DNA of 64,000 nucleotides, taken from positions 1,404,001 to 1,468,000 of the forward strand of contig CP058647.1 of the NCBI GenBank assembly GCA_014323545.1. The letters are read 5' to 3'. Shown one piece after another: positions 46,915 to 55,331 of this stretch. Under the pieces are notes generated by a model. That model searched no databases. It saw only the letters and a list, made by a program, of their open reading frames with translations, and was not told the origin of the DNA. The stretch comes from Hyphobacterium sp. CCMP332. GTDB lineage: Bacteria > Bacteroidota > Bacteroidia > Cytophagales > CCMP332. The first letter of the stretch is position 1, and the number at the start of each line of letters is the position of its first letter. The translations under genes were made by a program, and so were the position numbers.

Positions 46915-46948
46915 GGCTGCAAATGTAAAAAAGCCGCTTCAAAAAGAA

Positions 46949-47344
46949 TCAGAATTTGGAAACTTCGAGCTTGTGAATTTTAAATTCTTCTCTTGATCGC
47001 TTAAATCGAATGACCACCCTGAATTTAGAATTTTTTGTTTCATAGTGTCCAATGGAATAGACCAGGGATCCGTCTTTTGAAGATCCGTTATGGATAAATT
47101 TAAAGTCTACAGCGGGATTGCTAATGAAAAAATCCTTCAATACGGGCTCGGCATTTTTCTTGGTATATTTTTTCTCTAATATTATCACCTCCGAGGCATT
47201 GTCTAACATAGCGGCCAATTCCTTACTGCTCCCGGCTTTCAGCGCCGTTCGGGCATTTTCCGATTCGCTGTCCTGTGCAAATGAATCCACGCAGAGCAAA
47301 GTCAGAAACAAAACAATGGCAATATTTAATATCCTTTTTAACAT
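46949..47344 (-). CDS. DUF4783-family secreted protein
   Basis: The 131-residue protein has a signal peptide ending SFAQD (about residue 24). The mature part is a cone-shaped NTF2-like pattern: ARTALKAGSSKELAAMLD, VIILEKKYTKKNAEPVLKDFF, then strands HNGSSKDGSLVYSIGHY and FRVVIRFKR. That fits DUF4783, a Bacteroidota family of unknown role. It is 34 bases upstream of nadC and may be in the same transcript. Confidence 0.8.
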   Translation of the reverse strand: MLKRILNIAIVLFLTLLCVDSFAQDSESENARTALKAGSSKELAAMLDNASEVIILEKKYTKKNAEPVLKDFFISNPAVDFKFIHNGSSKDGSLVYSIGHYETKNSKFRVVIRFKRSREEFKIHKLEVSKF

Positions 47345-47418
47345 ATATCCTTATTCAAATATACATGAATTTTTAATCCGGCGATTAAGCAATATTTTTA
47401 TAACCAGATTCCATTTTC

Positions 47419-48204
47419 ATGAGTGTAAGCTTAATTATTGCTGTCTACAAAAGACTTGATTTTTTATCCCTTGTTTTTCAGTCCATTGATGCGCAATCCT
47501 TCAAAAATTTTGAAGTCATCATAGCAGAAGACAACAATCAGGCCGAAACCAAAATATTTATTGAAAAAGCTCAAAAGACTCATAAATTTTCAATAAAACA
47601 TGTTTTTCAGGAAGATTTAGGTTTTAGGAAGAACAAAATCCTGAATGAAGCAATCCGATTAAGCAGCGCTGAAAAGCTGGTGTTCATAGATGGCGATTGT
47701 ATTATTCACAAGCATTTTATCAAAAATTACAACTCTGTGATAGGTGAAGGCATTGCCCGTGCAGGAAGAAGGATTGAACTGAGTGAAAAGCATACCCTTT
47801 CCATGCTTCGTAAAGGGGAATTAATAGGTTTGGATGTTCTGTCTTTATTAATGAGAAATGCCAGGTACCCTGAAAAAGCACTTTATCTACCAAATGTTAA
47901 AAGCCTTAATTCCGGTTTTAAGCATTTGCTAGGATGCAATTGGGGCATTATGAAAAATGATTTGATGGCCATAAACGGTTTTGACGAGGACTATGAATTA
48001 TCGGGTGTTGGTGAAGATTCGGATGTTGAATGGCGATTGTTGAAGGCAGGAATTAAAATTGAATCGATCATTTACAGCTGTTTGGAATACCATCTGTATC
48101 ATCCTGTTCATTACAATCAGAAAATACTCGATGAAAATTTAAAAATGCTCGAACGCAAAAAAAATGAAGGAAGGGCTTTTTGTGAGAATGGCTTGATAAA
48201 ATGA
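47419..48204 (+). CDS. Glycosyltransferase, family 2 with galactosyltransferase-like tail
   Basis: The 261-residue protein has a GT-A fold. It opens SVSLIIAVYKRLDFLSLVFQSI, has DxD-type IDGDCIIHKHF near residue 95, and ends the domain with GEDSDVEWRLLKAG, the conserved Asp/Glu region of the GT2/GT7-like C-terminal domain. It should transfer a sugar from a nucleotide donor to an unknown acceptor, in surface polysaccharide or glycoprotein synthesis. It stands alone, divergent from the DUF4783 gene. Confidence 0.9.
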   Translation: MSVSLIIAVYKRLDFLSLVFQSIDAQSFKNFEVIIAEDNNQAETKIFIEKAQKTHKFSIKHVFQEDLGFRKNKILNEAIRLSSAEKLVFIDGDCIIHKHFIKNYNSVIGEGIARAGRRIELSEKHTLSMLRKGELIGLDVLSLLMRNARYPEKALYLPNVKSLNSGFKHLLGCNWGIMKNDLMAINGFDEDYELSGVGEDSDVEWRLLKAGIKIESIIYSCLEYHLYHPVHYNQKILDENLKMLERKKNEGRAFCENGLIK

Positions 48205-48301
48205 TGTGAATTTTACCGTCTATGGTAAAAAATTACCTCCAACTAATACAATTATTGAAATTGTACCGGCTCTGAGTTAAGTTCAATAGATATTAATCTA
48301 T

Positions 48302-49480
48302 ATGAAAAAACTCTACTCATTTTTTATCCTTTCATTTTTTTATACTAGCTCGTTTGCACAGGTATTCACTCTGATAGACAGTTTTCCGGCAAGTGGCGGA
48401 GTGAAGCTCGGCCCGGATGGACATATTTATATCGGGAATTACGGCGATGGATTACCCAATGCCAATGGAACACAGATCTGGAGATATCATCTTCAGGAAG
48501 ATTCACTTGAGCTCTTTGTTAGCGGCTTATCCGGCGCTTCGGGCAATACTTTTGGCCCGAATGGCAATTTTTACCAATCAAATATATCTTCCGGGGTTAT
48601 TAGCAAAGTAACACCATCAGGACAGGTAAGTACTTATGCCAGCGGACTTTCCTCTCCAGTAGGAATTGTAGCCGATGATATTGGTAATTTATTTGTTTGC
48701 GAATGCGGTTCCAATGAAATTTCAAAAGTCGACACCCTGGGAAATGTTACCGTATTCAGCAGCGGATTCCTTTTTGCCTGCCCTAACGGCATAACCAGGG
48801 ATGGTGATGGAAATTTATACGTTTCCAATTTCAACAATAGCGATGTGGTGAAAATAACTCTAAATGGACAGGAAAGCGCCTTAGCCTTTATTCCCGGAAA
48901 TAATAACGGCCATTTAACCTATTCCTCAAAGGACTCCTGTCTATATATCGCCAGCCATGGTAGCAGCAAAATATATAAATCTACACTCAGCGGTAATGTG
49001 AGTACTATTGCAGGCAGTGGTACTCGTGGGAATGCGGACGGAAACTTAAACCAGGCTACTTTTTCACGGCCCAATGGCATTGCCATGAGTTCGAGTCAGG
49101 ATACGATTTTTTTAAATTCATCCATTCCATTGACAAACGGGCCTTCATTTCCATTAAACCCTTCAAAATTGCGGGCAATTACCGGTTTTAGAACTGTAAT
49201 GACCAAAGCTTCTGAAGAAGAAAAAATTGCATTTAATATTTATCCCAATCCAACGAAAGGTATTATTGAAATTACTGGTTTAGTCAAGGGAAAATACATA
49301 TTGTATTTGCGATCATTAAATGGTAAAAACGTGCATGAAAGCGATCTCACGATAGAGAACAACAATGCGCATTACTACGATTTAGGTAAAGTTCAGGAGG
49401 GTTTTGGCGTCTATTTTCTGGCCATTGAAAATTCTGATTTTTTTCATTCTCAAAAAATAATACTCACAGAAATGGATTAA
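48302..49480 (+). CDS. Secreted NHL/SMP-30-like beta-propeller with type IX sorting domain
   Basis: The 392-residue protein has a signal peptide (ending SFAQ). Repeated segments of the propeller type follow (GPDGHIYIGNYGDG, GPNGNFYQSNISSG, DDIGNLFVCECGSN, DGDGNLYVSNFNNS, AGSGTRGNADG), each about 42 residues apart, giving a six-bladed NHL/SMP-30-like fold. The last 75 residues are a Por sorting domain beginning FNIYPNPTKGIIEITG. It is exported by T9SS; the ligand or substrate is unknown. Confidence 0.88.
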   Translation: MKKLYSFFILSFFYTSSFAQVFTLIDSFPASGGVKLGPDGHIYIGNYGDGLPNANGTQIWRYHLQEDSLELFVSGLSGASGNTFGPNGNFYQSNISSGVISKVTPSGQVSTYASGLSSPVGIVADDIGNLFVCECGSNEISKVDTLGNVTVFSSGFLFACPNGITRDGDGNLYVSNFNNSDVVKITLNGQESALAFIPGNNNGHLTYSSKDSCLYIASHGSSKIYKSTLSGNVSTIAGSGTRGNADGNLNQATFSRPNGIAMSSSQDTIFLNSSIPLTNGPSFPLNPSKLRAITGFRTVMTKASEEEKIAFNIYPNPTKGIIEITGLVKGKYILYLRSLNGKNVHESDLTIENNNAHYYDLGKVQEGFGVYFLAIENSDFFHSQKIILTEMD

Positions 49481-49630
49481 AAATTCATATAAATCAAATA
49501 TTGATAATAATCTGAGGCTCAATTTTTTGCACTTTATCAAGAAATGATAGAACTCAATAAATACATCGAATTATTTTTATTTCTGTATTTATCCTGATAA
49601 TTTTAGGTATAACCAACTTTTATACATAAC

Positions 49631-50323
49631 ATGAAAAAGGTATTACTATCAATTTTTACAGCAGCCGCAATCGTATTTACGGCCAGCGCACAAGACGAAA
49701 TGTCATCCGTAATGAAACAAGAAAGCGGCAACAGAAATCTGGAAGTCCAGTTCGCTCCGCTGGGAGGTAGTCCAATTAGCATTGGCGGAATCAGATATAG
49801 AGCATTCCTTTCCGATCAAACAGCTTATAGAGCTACTATATTTATCGGATACTCTTCTGAGTCAACTATTACACAGCAAGAAAATTCCGGTGCGAGCTTA
49901 AAAGAACTTAAGGATACAGAAAGTTCTTTTACGATAAGTTTAAGACCAGGGTACGAGAAGCACTTTAATGGAACAGAAAGGTTATCTCCATATATAGGTG
50001 GTGAAATAGACTTTGCCATGCAAACCTCAAGTTCCGAAGTTCAAACACAGCCCGCTGCAGATGTTGTTTCCACAACTACAAAAGGTCAGGACGGGTTTGT
50101 AAGATTTGGTCTCAATGGTTTTGCCGGTGTGGATTATTACGTTGCAAAAAAATTATATCTGGGAACAGAACTTGGTTTTGGTTTCTCCATGACAAGTAAT
50201 TCAGATATAAAAATTGAAAGCGATGCTCCCGGATTTACTGCACCAGACCCACAGAAACAAGGTAGTAGTTTAAATATCGGACCAAACGTATTGGGTCAAA
50301 TAAGGTTAGGATTCCTGTTTTAA
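49631..50323 (+). CDS. Outer-membrane beta-barrel protein
   Basis: The 230-residue protein has a signal peptide ending ASAQD (about residue 21). The mature part consists of alternating amphipathic strands (ISIGGIRYRAFL, YRATIFIGYSSES, FTISLRPGYEKHF, YIGGEIDFAMQT, FVRFGLNGFAGVDYYVAKKLYLGTELGFGFSM), ending QIRLGFLF with a terminal Phe, as in barrels inserted by the BAM machinery. It resembles small Bacteroidota OmpA-N-like barrels. Function unknown. It may be co-transcribed with the lipoprotein 12 bases downstream. Confidence 0.88.
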   Translation: MKKVLLSIFTAAAIVFTASAQDEMSSVMKQESGNRNLEVQFAPLGGSPISIGGIRYRAFLSDQTAYRATIFIGYSSESTITQQENSGASLKELKDTESSFTISLRPGYEKHFNGTERLSPYIGGEIDFAMQTSSSEVQTQPAADVVSTTTKGQDGFVRFGLNGFAGVDYYVAKKLYLGTELGFGFSMTSNSDIKIESDAPGFTAPDPQKQGSSLNIGPNVLGQIRLGFLF

Positions 50324-50335
50324 AAACAGATTATT

Positions 50336-51193
50336 ATGACTTTAATCAAAAAAATAAAGCAAGTCCTCATTGCAGGACTTGTTTTAATTCTTCTGGTCGG
50401 GATAAATTCTTGTTCAAAGGATAGTCAAAATAATCCTTCTCCGAGTTTATCTAAAGAAGAACAACAAGCTAAAATTCTGGAAAGAATTCCGGAGGTGATT
50501 AATAGACTTCCTCAATTGGCCATAATTCATGCTGATAGCAAGGGTGATGGAAAATCCAATAAAGACGGAGGATTTAGTTTTAGTTCAGGTGGTGAAGGAT
50601 TCGATTTTTCAAATCCTTCCGGCAATACCTATACAACCGAAGAGGGAGTTGTGGTAATTACCACGCCCGGATTTGGTGCCAACGCAGGAGGTGGAGTTAT
50701 TACAGCAGGCGCATATACCTATGATATCTCTGCAACTTTTTGTTTATCTGCAGGAGAAGAAGGTGATGGAAGTGAAATAGCTGATGTCTTTACAGACGGA
50801 ATGGATGGCGTTTCACTGGTCATTGGTGTAAGTGGAGATCTTGATTTTAATTCTGTGGACACCAATGAAGCATTTGGAGGATTAAATGCGCTGGTATTGT
50901 ATGTGGTTTTTGATGATGAAGCCAGCGGGAACTATGAGGTAATCAACTTTTTCGATATCGATGAAGATACAGATGATCCTTTTTCATTAGATGGTTCTGC
51001 ATATGCCTACATTATAGACTTGGAAAATGGAAAATTCTTTTTGTCCTCTGATGGCACATTACAGGTTAATGGGGGAAATATCACATTTGGAGGCGAATAC
51101 CTTCAATTGGATTTTGAAGGTGATGATTTTTTCATTTCAGAAGAACCGGATGACTTCAAATTTGTAAACGGTGCCGGAACAATGGGTTGTTAG
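50336..51193 (+). CDS. Acidic lipoprotein of unknown function
   Basis: The 285-residue protein has a lipoprotein signal (VGINSC, about Cys27), then a Ser/Asn linker. The mature part is strongly acidic and Gly/Ser-rich (GGFSFSSGGEGFDFS, ITTPGFGANAGGGVITAGAY, DIDEDTDDPFSLDGS), suggesting a calcium- or ligand-binding beta structure; no EF-hand or named repeat is clear. It ends in a Cys (GTMGC). It is coupled to the barrel gene upstream. No family is recognised. Confidence 0.78.
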   Translation: MTLIKKIKQVLIAGLVLILLVGINSCSKDSQNNPSPSLSKEEQQAKILERIPEVINRLPQLAIIHADSKGDGKSNKDGGFSFSSGGEGFDFSNPSGNTYTTEEGVVVITTPGFGANAGGGVITAGAYTYDISATFCLSAGEEGDGSEIADVFTDGMDGVSLVIGVSGDLDFNSVDTNEAFGGLNALVLYVVFDDEASGNYEVINFFDIDEDTDDPFSLDGSAYAYIIDLENGKFFLSSDGTLQVNGGNITFGGEYLQLDFEGDDFFISEEPDDFKFVNGAGTMGC

Positions 51194-51218
51194 GCACGTT
51201 TTTTAAACTCAATAAAAA

Positions 51219-51265
51219 AACCCTGACCCCCGCAATAAATGCGGGGTCCGTCAGGGTTTAATTTT
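51219..51265 (+). terminator. Strong intrinsic terminator
   Basis: AACCCTGAC (51219-51227) pairs with GTCAGGGTT (51250-51258), with inner CCCCGC/GCGGGG arms, followed by TTTTTT at 51262. It ends the lipoprotein transcript and may serve the converging sod gene. Confidence 0.88.
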
Positions 51266-51279
51266 TTACAGTTGACAAT

Positions 51280-51885
51280 TTACTGCGCTTCGCTGTATCT
51301 TCTATTCACTTCATCCCAATTGATAACATTAAAGAAAGCCGAAATATAATCGGGTCTTCTGTTTTGATAATTAAGATAATAAGCATGTTCCCATACATCC
51401 AGGCCTAATATTGGATGGCCGCCACAACCAACGCCGGGCATAAGTGGATTGTCCTGATTTGCGGAACTGCACACTTCTAATTTTCCGCCGTCTACGACAC
51501 ATAGCCATGCCCATCCCGATCCAAATCTTGTGGCAGCCGCATTGCTAAAGGCATCTTTAAAAGAATCAAAAGATCCGTAGTCTCTATCTATAGCCGCTGC
51601 AATAGCACCACTGGGATTTCCACCGCCTTTGGCGCTCATGATGGTCCAGAACAGAGAGTGGTTATAATGACCACCACCATTGTTGCGAACCGCTCCAACA
51701 TCGGAATGTTGTTTGCAGAGATCCTCAATTGATTTATTGGCCATATCGGTATTTTCGATTGCGGCATTTAACTTGCTCACATATCCTGCGTGATGTTTGC
51801 CATGATGTATTTCCATAGTTTTAGCATCGATATGAGGCTCTAAAGCGTCAAATGCATATGGTAATTTTGGTAATTCGAAAGACAT
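51280..51885 (-). CDS. sodA: Superoxide dismutase, Fe/Mn type
   Basis: The 201-residue enzyme converts superoxide to peroxide and oxygen. Metal ligands sit in [11 protein letters not shown] (first His), NHSLFW (second His) and [19 protein letters not shown] (Asp and fourth His). The GWAWLCV and NQDNPLMPG segments are typical of the Fe/Mn family; sequence alone does not settle Fe or Mn. It partners the peroxide defence elsewhere in the window. Confidence 0.96.
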   Translation of the reverse strand: MSFELPKLPYAFDALEPHIDAKTMEIHHGKHHAGYVSKLNAAIENTDMANKSIEDLCKQHSDVGAVRNNGGGHYNHSLFWTIMSAKGGGNPSGAIAAAIDRDYGSFDSFKDAFSNAAATRFGSGWAWLCVVDGGKLEVCSSANQDNPLMPGVGCGGHPILGLDVWEHAYYLNYQNRRPDYISAFFNVINWDEVNRRYSEAQ

Positions 51886-51907
51886 AATTGTTTGTTTTAG
51901 TTTAAAA

Positions 51908-52360
51908 TTATTTTTTACGTAATTTTTTAAAAAATTCCTTGAGCAAAATGGAAGACTCTTCTTCCATGACGCCCTTTTTTATAAGTGTTTTTGAAGAAAA
52001 TATGTTCGAATTTAAGAATTTACTGAACCCTTTCAATTCGTCATTTGCTCCATAAACAATATTTGAAACCTGCGACCAGGCCAAAGCGCCTGCACACATA
52101 ATGCAGGGTTCCAAAGTTATATAAATCGTACAATCTCTGAGGTATTTCCCTCCCAATGCTGTGCTTGCCGTAGTGATCGCCAATATTTCGGCATGAGCCG
52201 TTACATCATTTAAAAGCTCGGTTTGATTGTGTGCTTTTGCGATTATTCTATTATTACATACGACTACTGCTCCCACGGGGATTTCCCCTTTTTCAAAAGC
52301 CTTTTCGGCTTCATTTAAGGCTTGCTTCATGAAGTGTTCCGGACTGTGAACACTCAACAT
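51908..52360 (-). CDS. tadA: tRNA-specific adenosine deaminase
   Basis: I start at the ATG at 52360 ([22 protein letters not shown]); it overlaps the previous stop by one base, and the longer frame runs into that gene. The 150-residue enzyme converts adenosine 34 of tRNA-Arg to inosine. The zinc deaminase site is HAE in [11 protein letters not shown] and PCIMCAGAL, giving His, Cys and Cys ligands and the catalytic Glu. Operon neighbours upstream are a small exported protein and DUF4293. Confidence 0.93.
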   Translation of the reverse strand: MLSVHSPEHFMKQALNEAEKAFEKGEIPVGAVVVCNNRIIAKAHNQTELLNDVTAHAEILAITTASTALGGKYLRDCTIYITLEPCIMCAGALAWSQVSNIVYGANDELKGFSKFLNSNIFSSKTLIKKGVMEEESSILLKEFFKKLRKK

Positions 52361-52908
52361 TAAAAAATAGATTTTTTTAATCGAATCGAGTCCATTATTT
52401 GCCAGGCCGTATCCACCCATTGGTCTTTTTGATCAATCGGACATGAAAAATTAAATACCAAAACCCGATTATCCACTACAGCGTAATGAAGTAAGCTGTA
52501 TTTTTTTTCAAATTTTCGGGCAAATCGCGTATCCGATTCCAATTCAAAAAAGGCCATATTGTTTTTATGCACTTTTCGGATTCCCTGATTTTTAAATTCC
52601 ACCTTATCAAACAGAGCCATAATATTTGATTTTTGAAAATCCAGCAATAGTTCGAGATCGTTTCCCGACCAGAAATTATCTGAAATAGAAACACCAAATT
52701 CGGTCAGCCTGTCATCGGCAGAATACATTGCAATCGGCAACTTATAGGAGCGATAGCGCTCGACAATATCCCTTTCGGGCATTTTGTAAAAGGCCTCAGG
52801 GATTTTAACCTTGATCCCTTCGCGAACCTGAACTTTAGTCAATTTATGATGATCTCCGCTAAAAGAGGATAGTATTAAAAAGAAAAATATTGGAATGACT
52901 ATTCTCAT
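52360..52908 (-). CDS. Exported protein of unknown function
   Basis: The 182-residue protein has a signal peptide (about residues 1-18, ending SFSG). The mature part has VREGIKVKIPEAFYKM, a segment FWSGNDLELLLDFQKSNIMALFD, and a C-terminal DTAWQIMDSIRLKK. The shape recalls small periplasmic proteins with a MOG1/PsbP-like fold, but this is a loose resemblance. It overlaps tadA by one base and starts one base after the DUF4293 stop. Confidence 0.75.
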   Translation of the reverse strand: MRIVIPIFFFLILSSFSGDHHKLTKVQVREGIKVKIPEAFYKMPERDIVERYRSYKLPIAMYSADDRLTEFGVSISDNFWSGNDLELLLDFQKSNIMALFDKVEFKNQGIRKVHKNNMAFFELESDTRFARKFEKKYSLLHYAVVDNRVLVFNFSCPIDQKDQWVDTAWQIMDSIRLKKSIF

Positions 52909-52909
52909 A

Positions 52910-53392
52910 TTATCTCATTCTATCTGCAGACCTGACCAATTTTTCATCCTTTCGAATAAACCTGTTGGCTATAATATTTAAAACCATTGCAATCACGGGC
53001 ATATAAAAGGCAATGCCTGGCAATACCCTTTTCCCGGGATCCAGTAAATCTTCATTTTGGTTTATAAAAACCACCATCAAAACCAATGTGGCTCCCATAA
53101 ACAATGAATTGAGTGCTCCCAACTTGAGTTGTAGTAATCGGTTTTTGTATTGGAAAATTTCATAAATGGCCAGACCACATGATAGCAAAGCTAAAATTGC
53201 CACAAATGTAAAAGGGAAGTATTGCAGCGAGGCGGCTTCATTGCCCTGTTCAAAAACGGCTTTTCCAATGGCGGATAAATAAATTTTTGAAGATCCATCG
53301 AGAGCAGCTTTTTGCCAATAATTAAAACCTGTGCAGGCAGCCATCAATATGGCTATTACCGCGAGAAATATAGATTGGACTCTTTGTATCAT
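52910..53392 (-). CDS. DUF4293-family membrane protein
   Basis: The 160-residue protein has four hydrophobic segments (about residues 7-22, 60-80, 90-110 and 122-140), with MIQRVQSIFLAVIAILMA at the start and a basic tail. That is the DUF4293 pattern, a Bacteroidota family of unknown role. It lies between lpd and the exported gene on the same strand, 9 bases after the lpd stop. Confidence 0.83.
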   Translation of the reverse strand: MIQRVQSIFLAVIAILMAACTGFNYWQKAALDGSSKIYLSAIGKAVFEQGNEAASLQYFPFTFVAILALLSCGLAIYEIFQYKNRLLQLKLGALNSLFMGATLVLMVVFINQNEDLLDPGKRVLPGIAFYMPVIAMVLNIIANRFIRKDEKLVRSADRMR

Positions 53393-53401
53393 TAATAATA
53401 A

Positions 53402-54805
53402 TTAAACGTGTAATGCTCTGTTTTCAGTAGCGGCCAGACAAGCTTCTTTCATGGCTTCAGTATAGGTTGGGTGTGCATGTGACATTCTTGCAATATCTTC
53501 CGCGCTGGCACGGTATTCCATGGCTACGACTGCTTCTGCAATTAGATCTGCCACTCTGGGCCCGATCATGTGAACCCCCAGAATTTCATCTGTATTTTTA
53601 TCGGCCAAAACTTTAATCAAACCTTGCGTGTCCATAGAAGCTCTTGCCCTTCCAAGTGCTTTCATTGGAAAGGATCCGCTTTTATATTCAATTTTCTTTT
53701 CTTTAAGTTGATCTTCCGTATAGCCTACACCAGAAACTTCAGGCCAGGTGTAAACCACGCCGGGAATTAATAAATAATTGATATGCGGCCTTTGACCTGC
53801 GATAATTTCCGCTACAAAAACACCCTCCTCTTCGGCTTTATGCGCCAGCATTGCCCCTTCTATTACATCTCCGATAGCATAGATTCCATCGACTGAAGTT
53901 TGCAGTTTTTCATTGACAGGAATCTGGCCTTTATCATTGGTTGAAATACCAATTTTATCGAGTCCCAATCCTTCGGTATATGGCTTACGACCAACCGAAA
54001 CCAGACAATAGTCCCCTTTCAATTCGATGCTTTCTCCTTTAGCACTCTCGGCTTTAACAGTAACAGTCTTTCCCTTAGCACCAACTTCGGTCACTTTGTG
54101 CTTTAAGTAAAATTCAATTCCATCTTTTTTGAGAACTTTTAATAATTCCTTGCTCAGCGTACCATCCATTCCCGGAATAATTCTATCCATGAACTCCACC
54201 ACAGAAACTTTAGCGCCAAGTCGTCGATAAACAGACCCCAATTCCATTCCTATTACGCCCCCTCCGATGACAATCATGTGTTTGGGTACTTCTTTTAATT
54301 CCAGTGCCTCCGTTGATGTTATAACCCTTTTTTTATCAATATCTATAAACGGAAGTGAAGAAGGTTTTGAGCCTGTAGCGATTATGGTTTTTTCGGTATT
54401 GATCTTTTGATCCTTGCCATCAGCGCCTTTAATGTTAATTGTATTTTTATCAATAAAAGAGCCGACGCCAGTGTAAACGTCTATCTTATTTTTTTTCATT
54501 AAAAATTCAATCCCATCGCATGTTTGTTTTACCACATCCGCTTTTCTGTCAATCATTTGTTTCATATTGACCTTAGGTGCATTTATATCTATGCCATGCT
54601 CTTTAAAGCTGTGAACGGCATTGTGGTAGTGTTCCGATGAATCTAGAAGTGCTTTTGACGGAATACAGCCTACATTGAGACATGTGCCCCCTAATGTTGA
54701 GTATTTTTCAATGATTGCGGTTTTAAGACCAAGTTGCGCTGCTCTTATTGCTGCAACATAACCTCCGGGACCCGAACCTATTACTGTTACCTGATATGAT
54801 GACAT
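53402..54805 (-). CDS. lpdA: Dihydrolipoyl dehydrogenase
   Basis: The 467-residue flavoenzyme is the E3 subunit of pyruvate and 2-oxoglutarate dehydrogenase complexes, reoxidising lipoyl groups. It has GSGPGGYVAAIRAAQLG (FAD), redox disulfide GGTCLNVGCIPSKALL, GGGVIGMELGSVYRRLG (NAD), AIGDVIEGAMLAHKAEEEG, and the catalytic His-Glu in HAHPTYTEA. No other subunit of the complexes is near. Upstream 54806-54984 carries a short palindrome. Confidence 0.97.
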   Translation of the reverse strand: MSSYQVTVIGSGPGGYVAAIRAAQLGLKTAIIEKYSTLGGTCLNVGCIPSKALLDSSEHYHNAVHSFKEHGIDINAPKVNMKQMIDRKADVVKQTCDGIEFLMKKNKIDVYTGVGSFIDKNTINIKGADGKDQKINTEKTIIATGSKPSSLPFIDIDKKRVITSTEALELKEVPKHMIVIGGGVIGMELGSVYRRLGAKVSVVEFMDRIIPGMDGTLSKELLKVLKKDGIEFYLKHKVTEVGAKGKTVTVKAESAKGESIELKGDYCLVSVGRKPYTEGLGLDKIGISTNDKGQIPVNEKLQTSVDGIYAIGDVIEGAMLAHKAEEEGVFVAEIIAGQRPHINYLLIPGVVYTWPEVSGVGYTEDQLKEKKIEYKSGSFPMKALGRARASMDTQGLIKVLADKNTDEILGVHMIGPRVADLIAEAVVAMEYRASAEDIARMSHAHPTYTEAMKEACLAATENRALHV

Positions 54806-54903
54806 AAAATTTGGAATCTTTAAATCTGAGAATCAAAAATACCATTCCATCAGAAATAATCAGTATTTCATTAAGAATATGAAAAGGAAATTTAAAATAA
54901 AAT

Positions 54904-54921
54904 CATTTCAGACCTGAAATG
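54904..54921. promoter_or_regulatory. Perfect 8-base inverted repeat upstream of lpd
   Basis: CATTTCAG, two bases, CTGAAATG at 54904-54921, about 100 bases upstream of the lpd start and between lpd and the 40-residue lipoprotein gene. It could be an operator; no factor can be named. Confidence 0.35.
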
Positions 54922-54933
54922 CTATATAACACC

Positions 54934-54955
54934 AAAAGGCCTTCCAATGGAGGCC
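54934..54955 (-). terminator. Intrinsic terminator for the small lipoprotein gene
   Basis: Read on the minus strand, GGCCT...AGGCC flanks an 8-base loop and is followed by TTTT. It lies 30 bases beyond the stop of the 40-residue lipoprotein. Confidence 0.6.
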
Positions 54956-54984
54956 GATATTAGCATTTGAATAAATAAAGCTCT

Positions 54985-55107
54985 TTAGACTTTTAAGTCC
55001 TGGTTCTCGTTTTGAACAGGCTCTTTTTTAGCATAAGTAGGGCAAGTGTGGTATCCACATGCTGAAACAAATAAGGCTAAAAGAACGATTGCTGTTAATT
55101 TTTTCAT
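54985..55107 (-). CDS. Very small lipoprotein (40 residues)
   Basis: The minus-strand frame from the ATG at 55107 gives a 40-residue protein. Residues 1-17 form a lipoprotein signal (LFVSAC), followed by GYHTCPTYAKKEPVQN and a charged tail. It is too short for most gene finders. I recall short Bacteroidota lipoproteins with the same CPTY-type core, which would support it being real. It has its own terminator. Mature length is about 24 residues with one additional Cys. Confidence 0.72.
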   Translation of the reverse strand: MKKLTAIVLLALFVSACGYHTCPTYAKKEPVQNENQDLKV

Positions 55108-55305
55108 TATCGTGCTTGTTTTCACTTGGTAAAAATAATAAGATACTGTAGACTTTTACAAAATAAATTCAAGAATTGTTCCAAATGTCGCCAAATGACA
55201 TTTTAAAAATGCATTAAATTTCAAATATCCGCTAGCAAAACAACCTCAATAATAATCCCCAAATATAATTATTTAGACCAATCCTAAACTGGCATATTCG
55301 ATTCG

Positions 55306-55313
55306 TATCTTTG
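55306..55313 (+). promoter_or_regulatory. Bacteroidota-type -7 promoter element
   Basis: TATCTTTG matches TAnnTTTG, 18 bases before the ATG of the GNAT-nitrilase gene. Confidence 0.5.
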
Positions 55314-55331
55314 CGGGATAAATTTCTTCAT

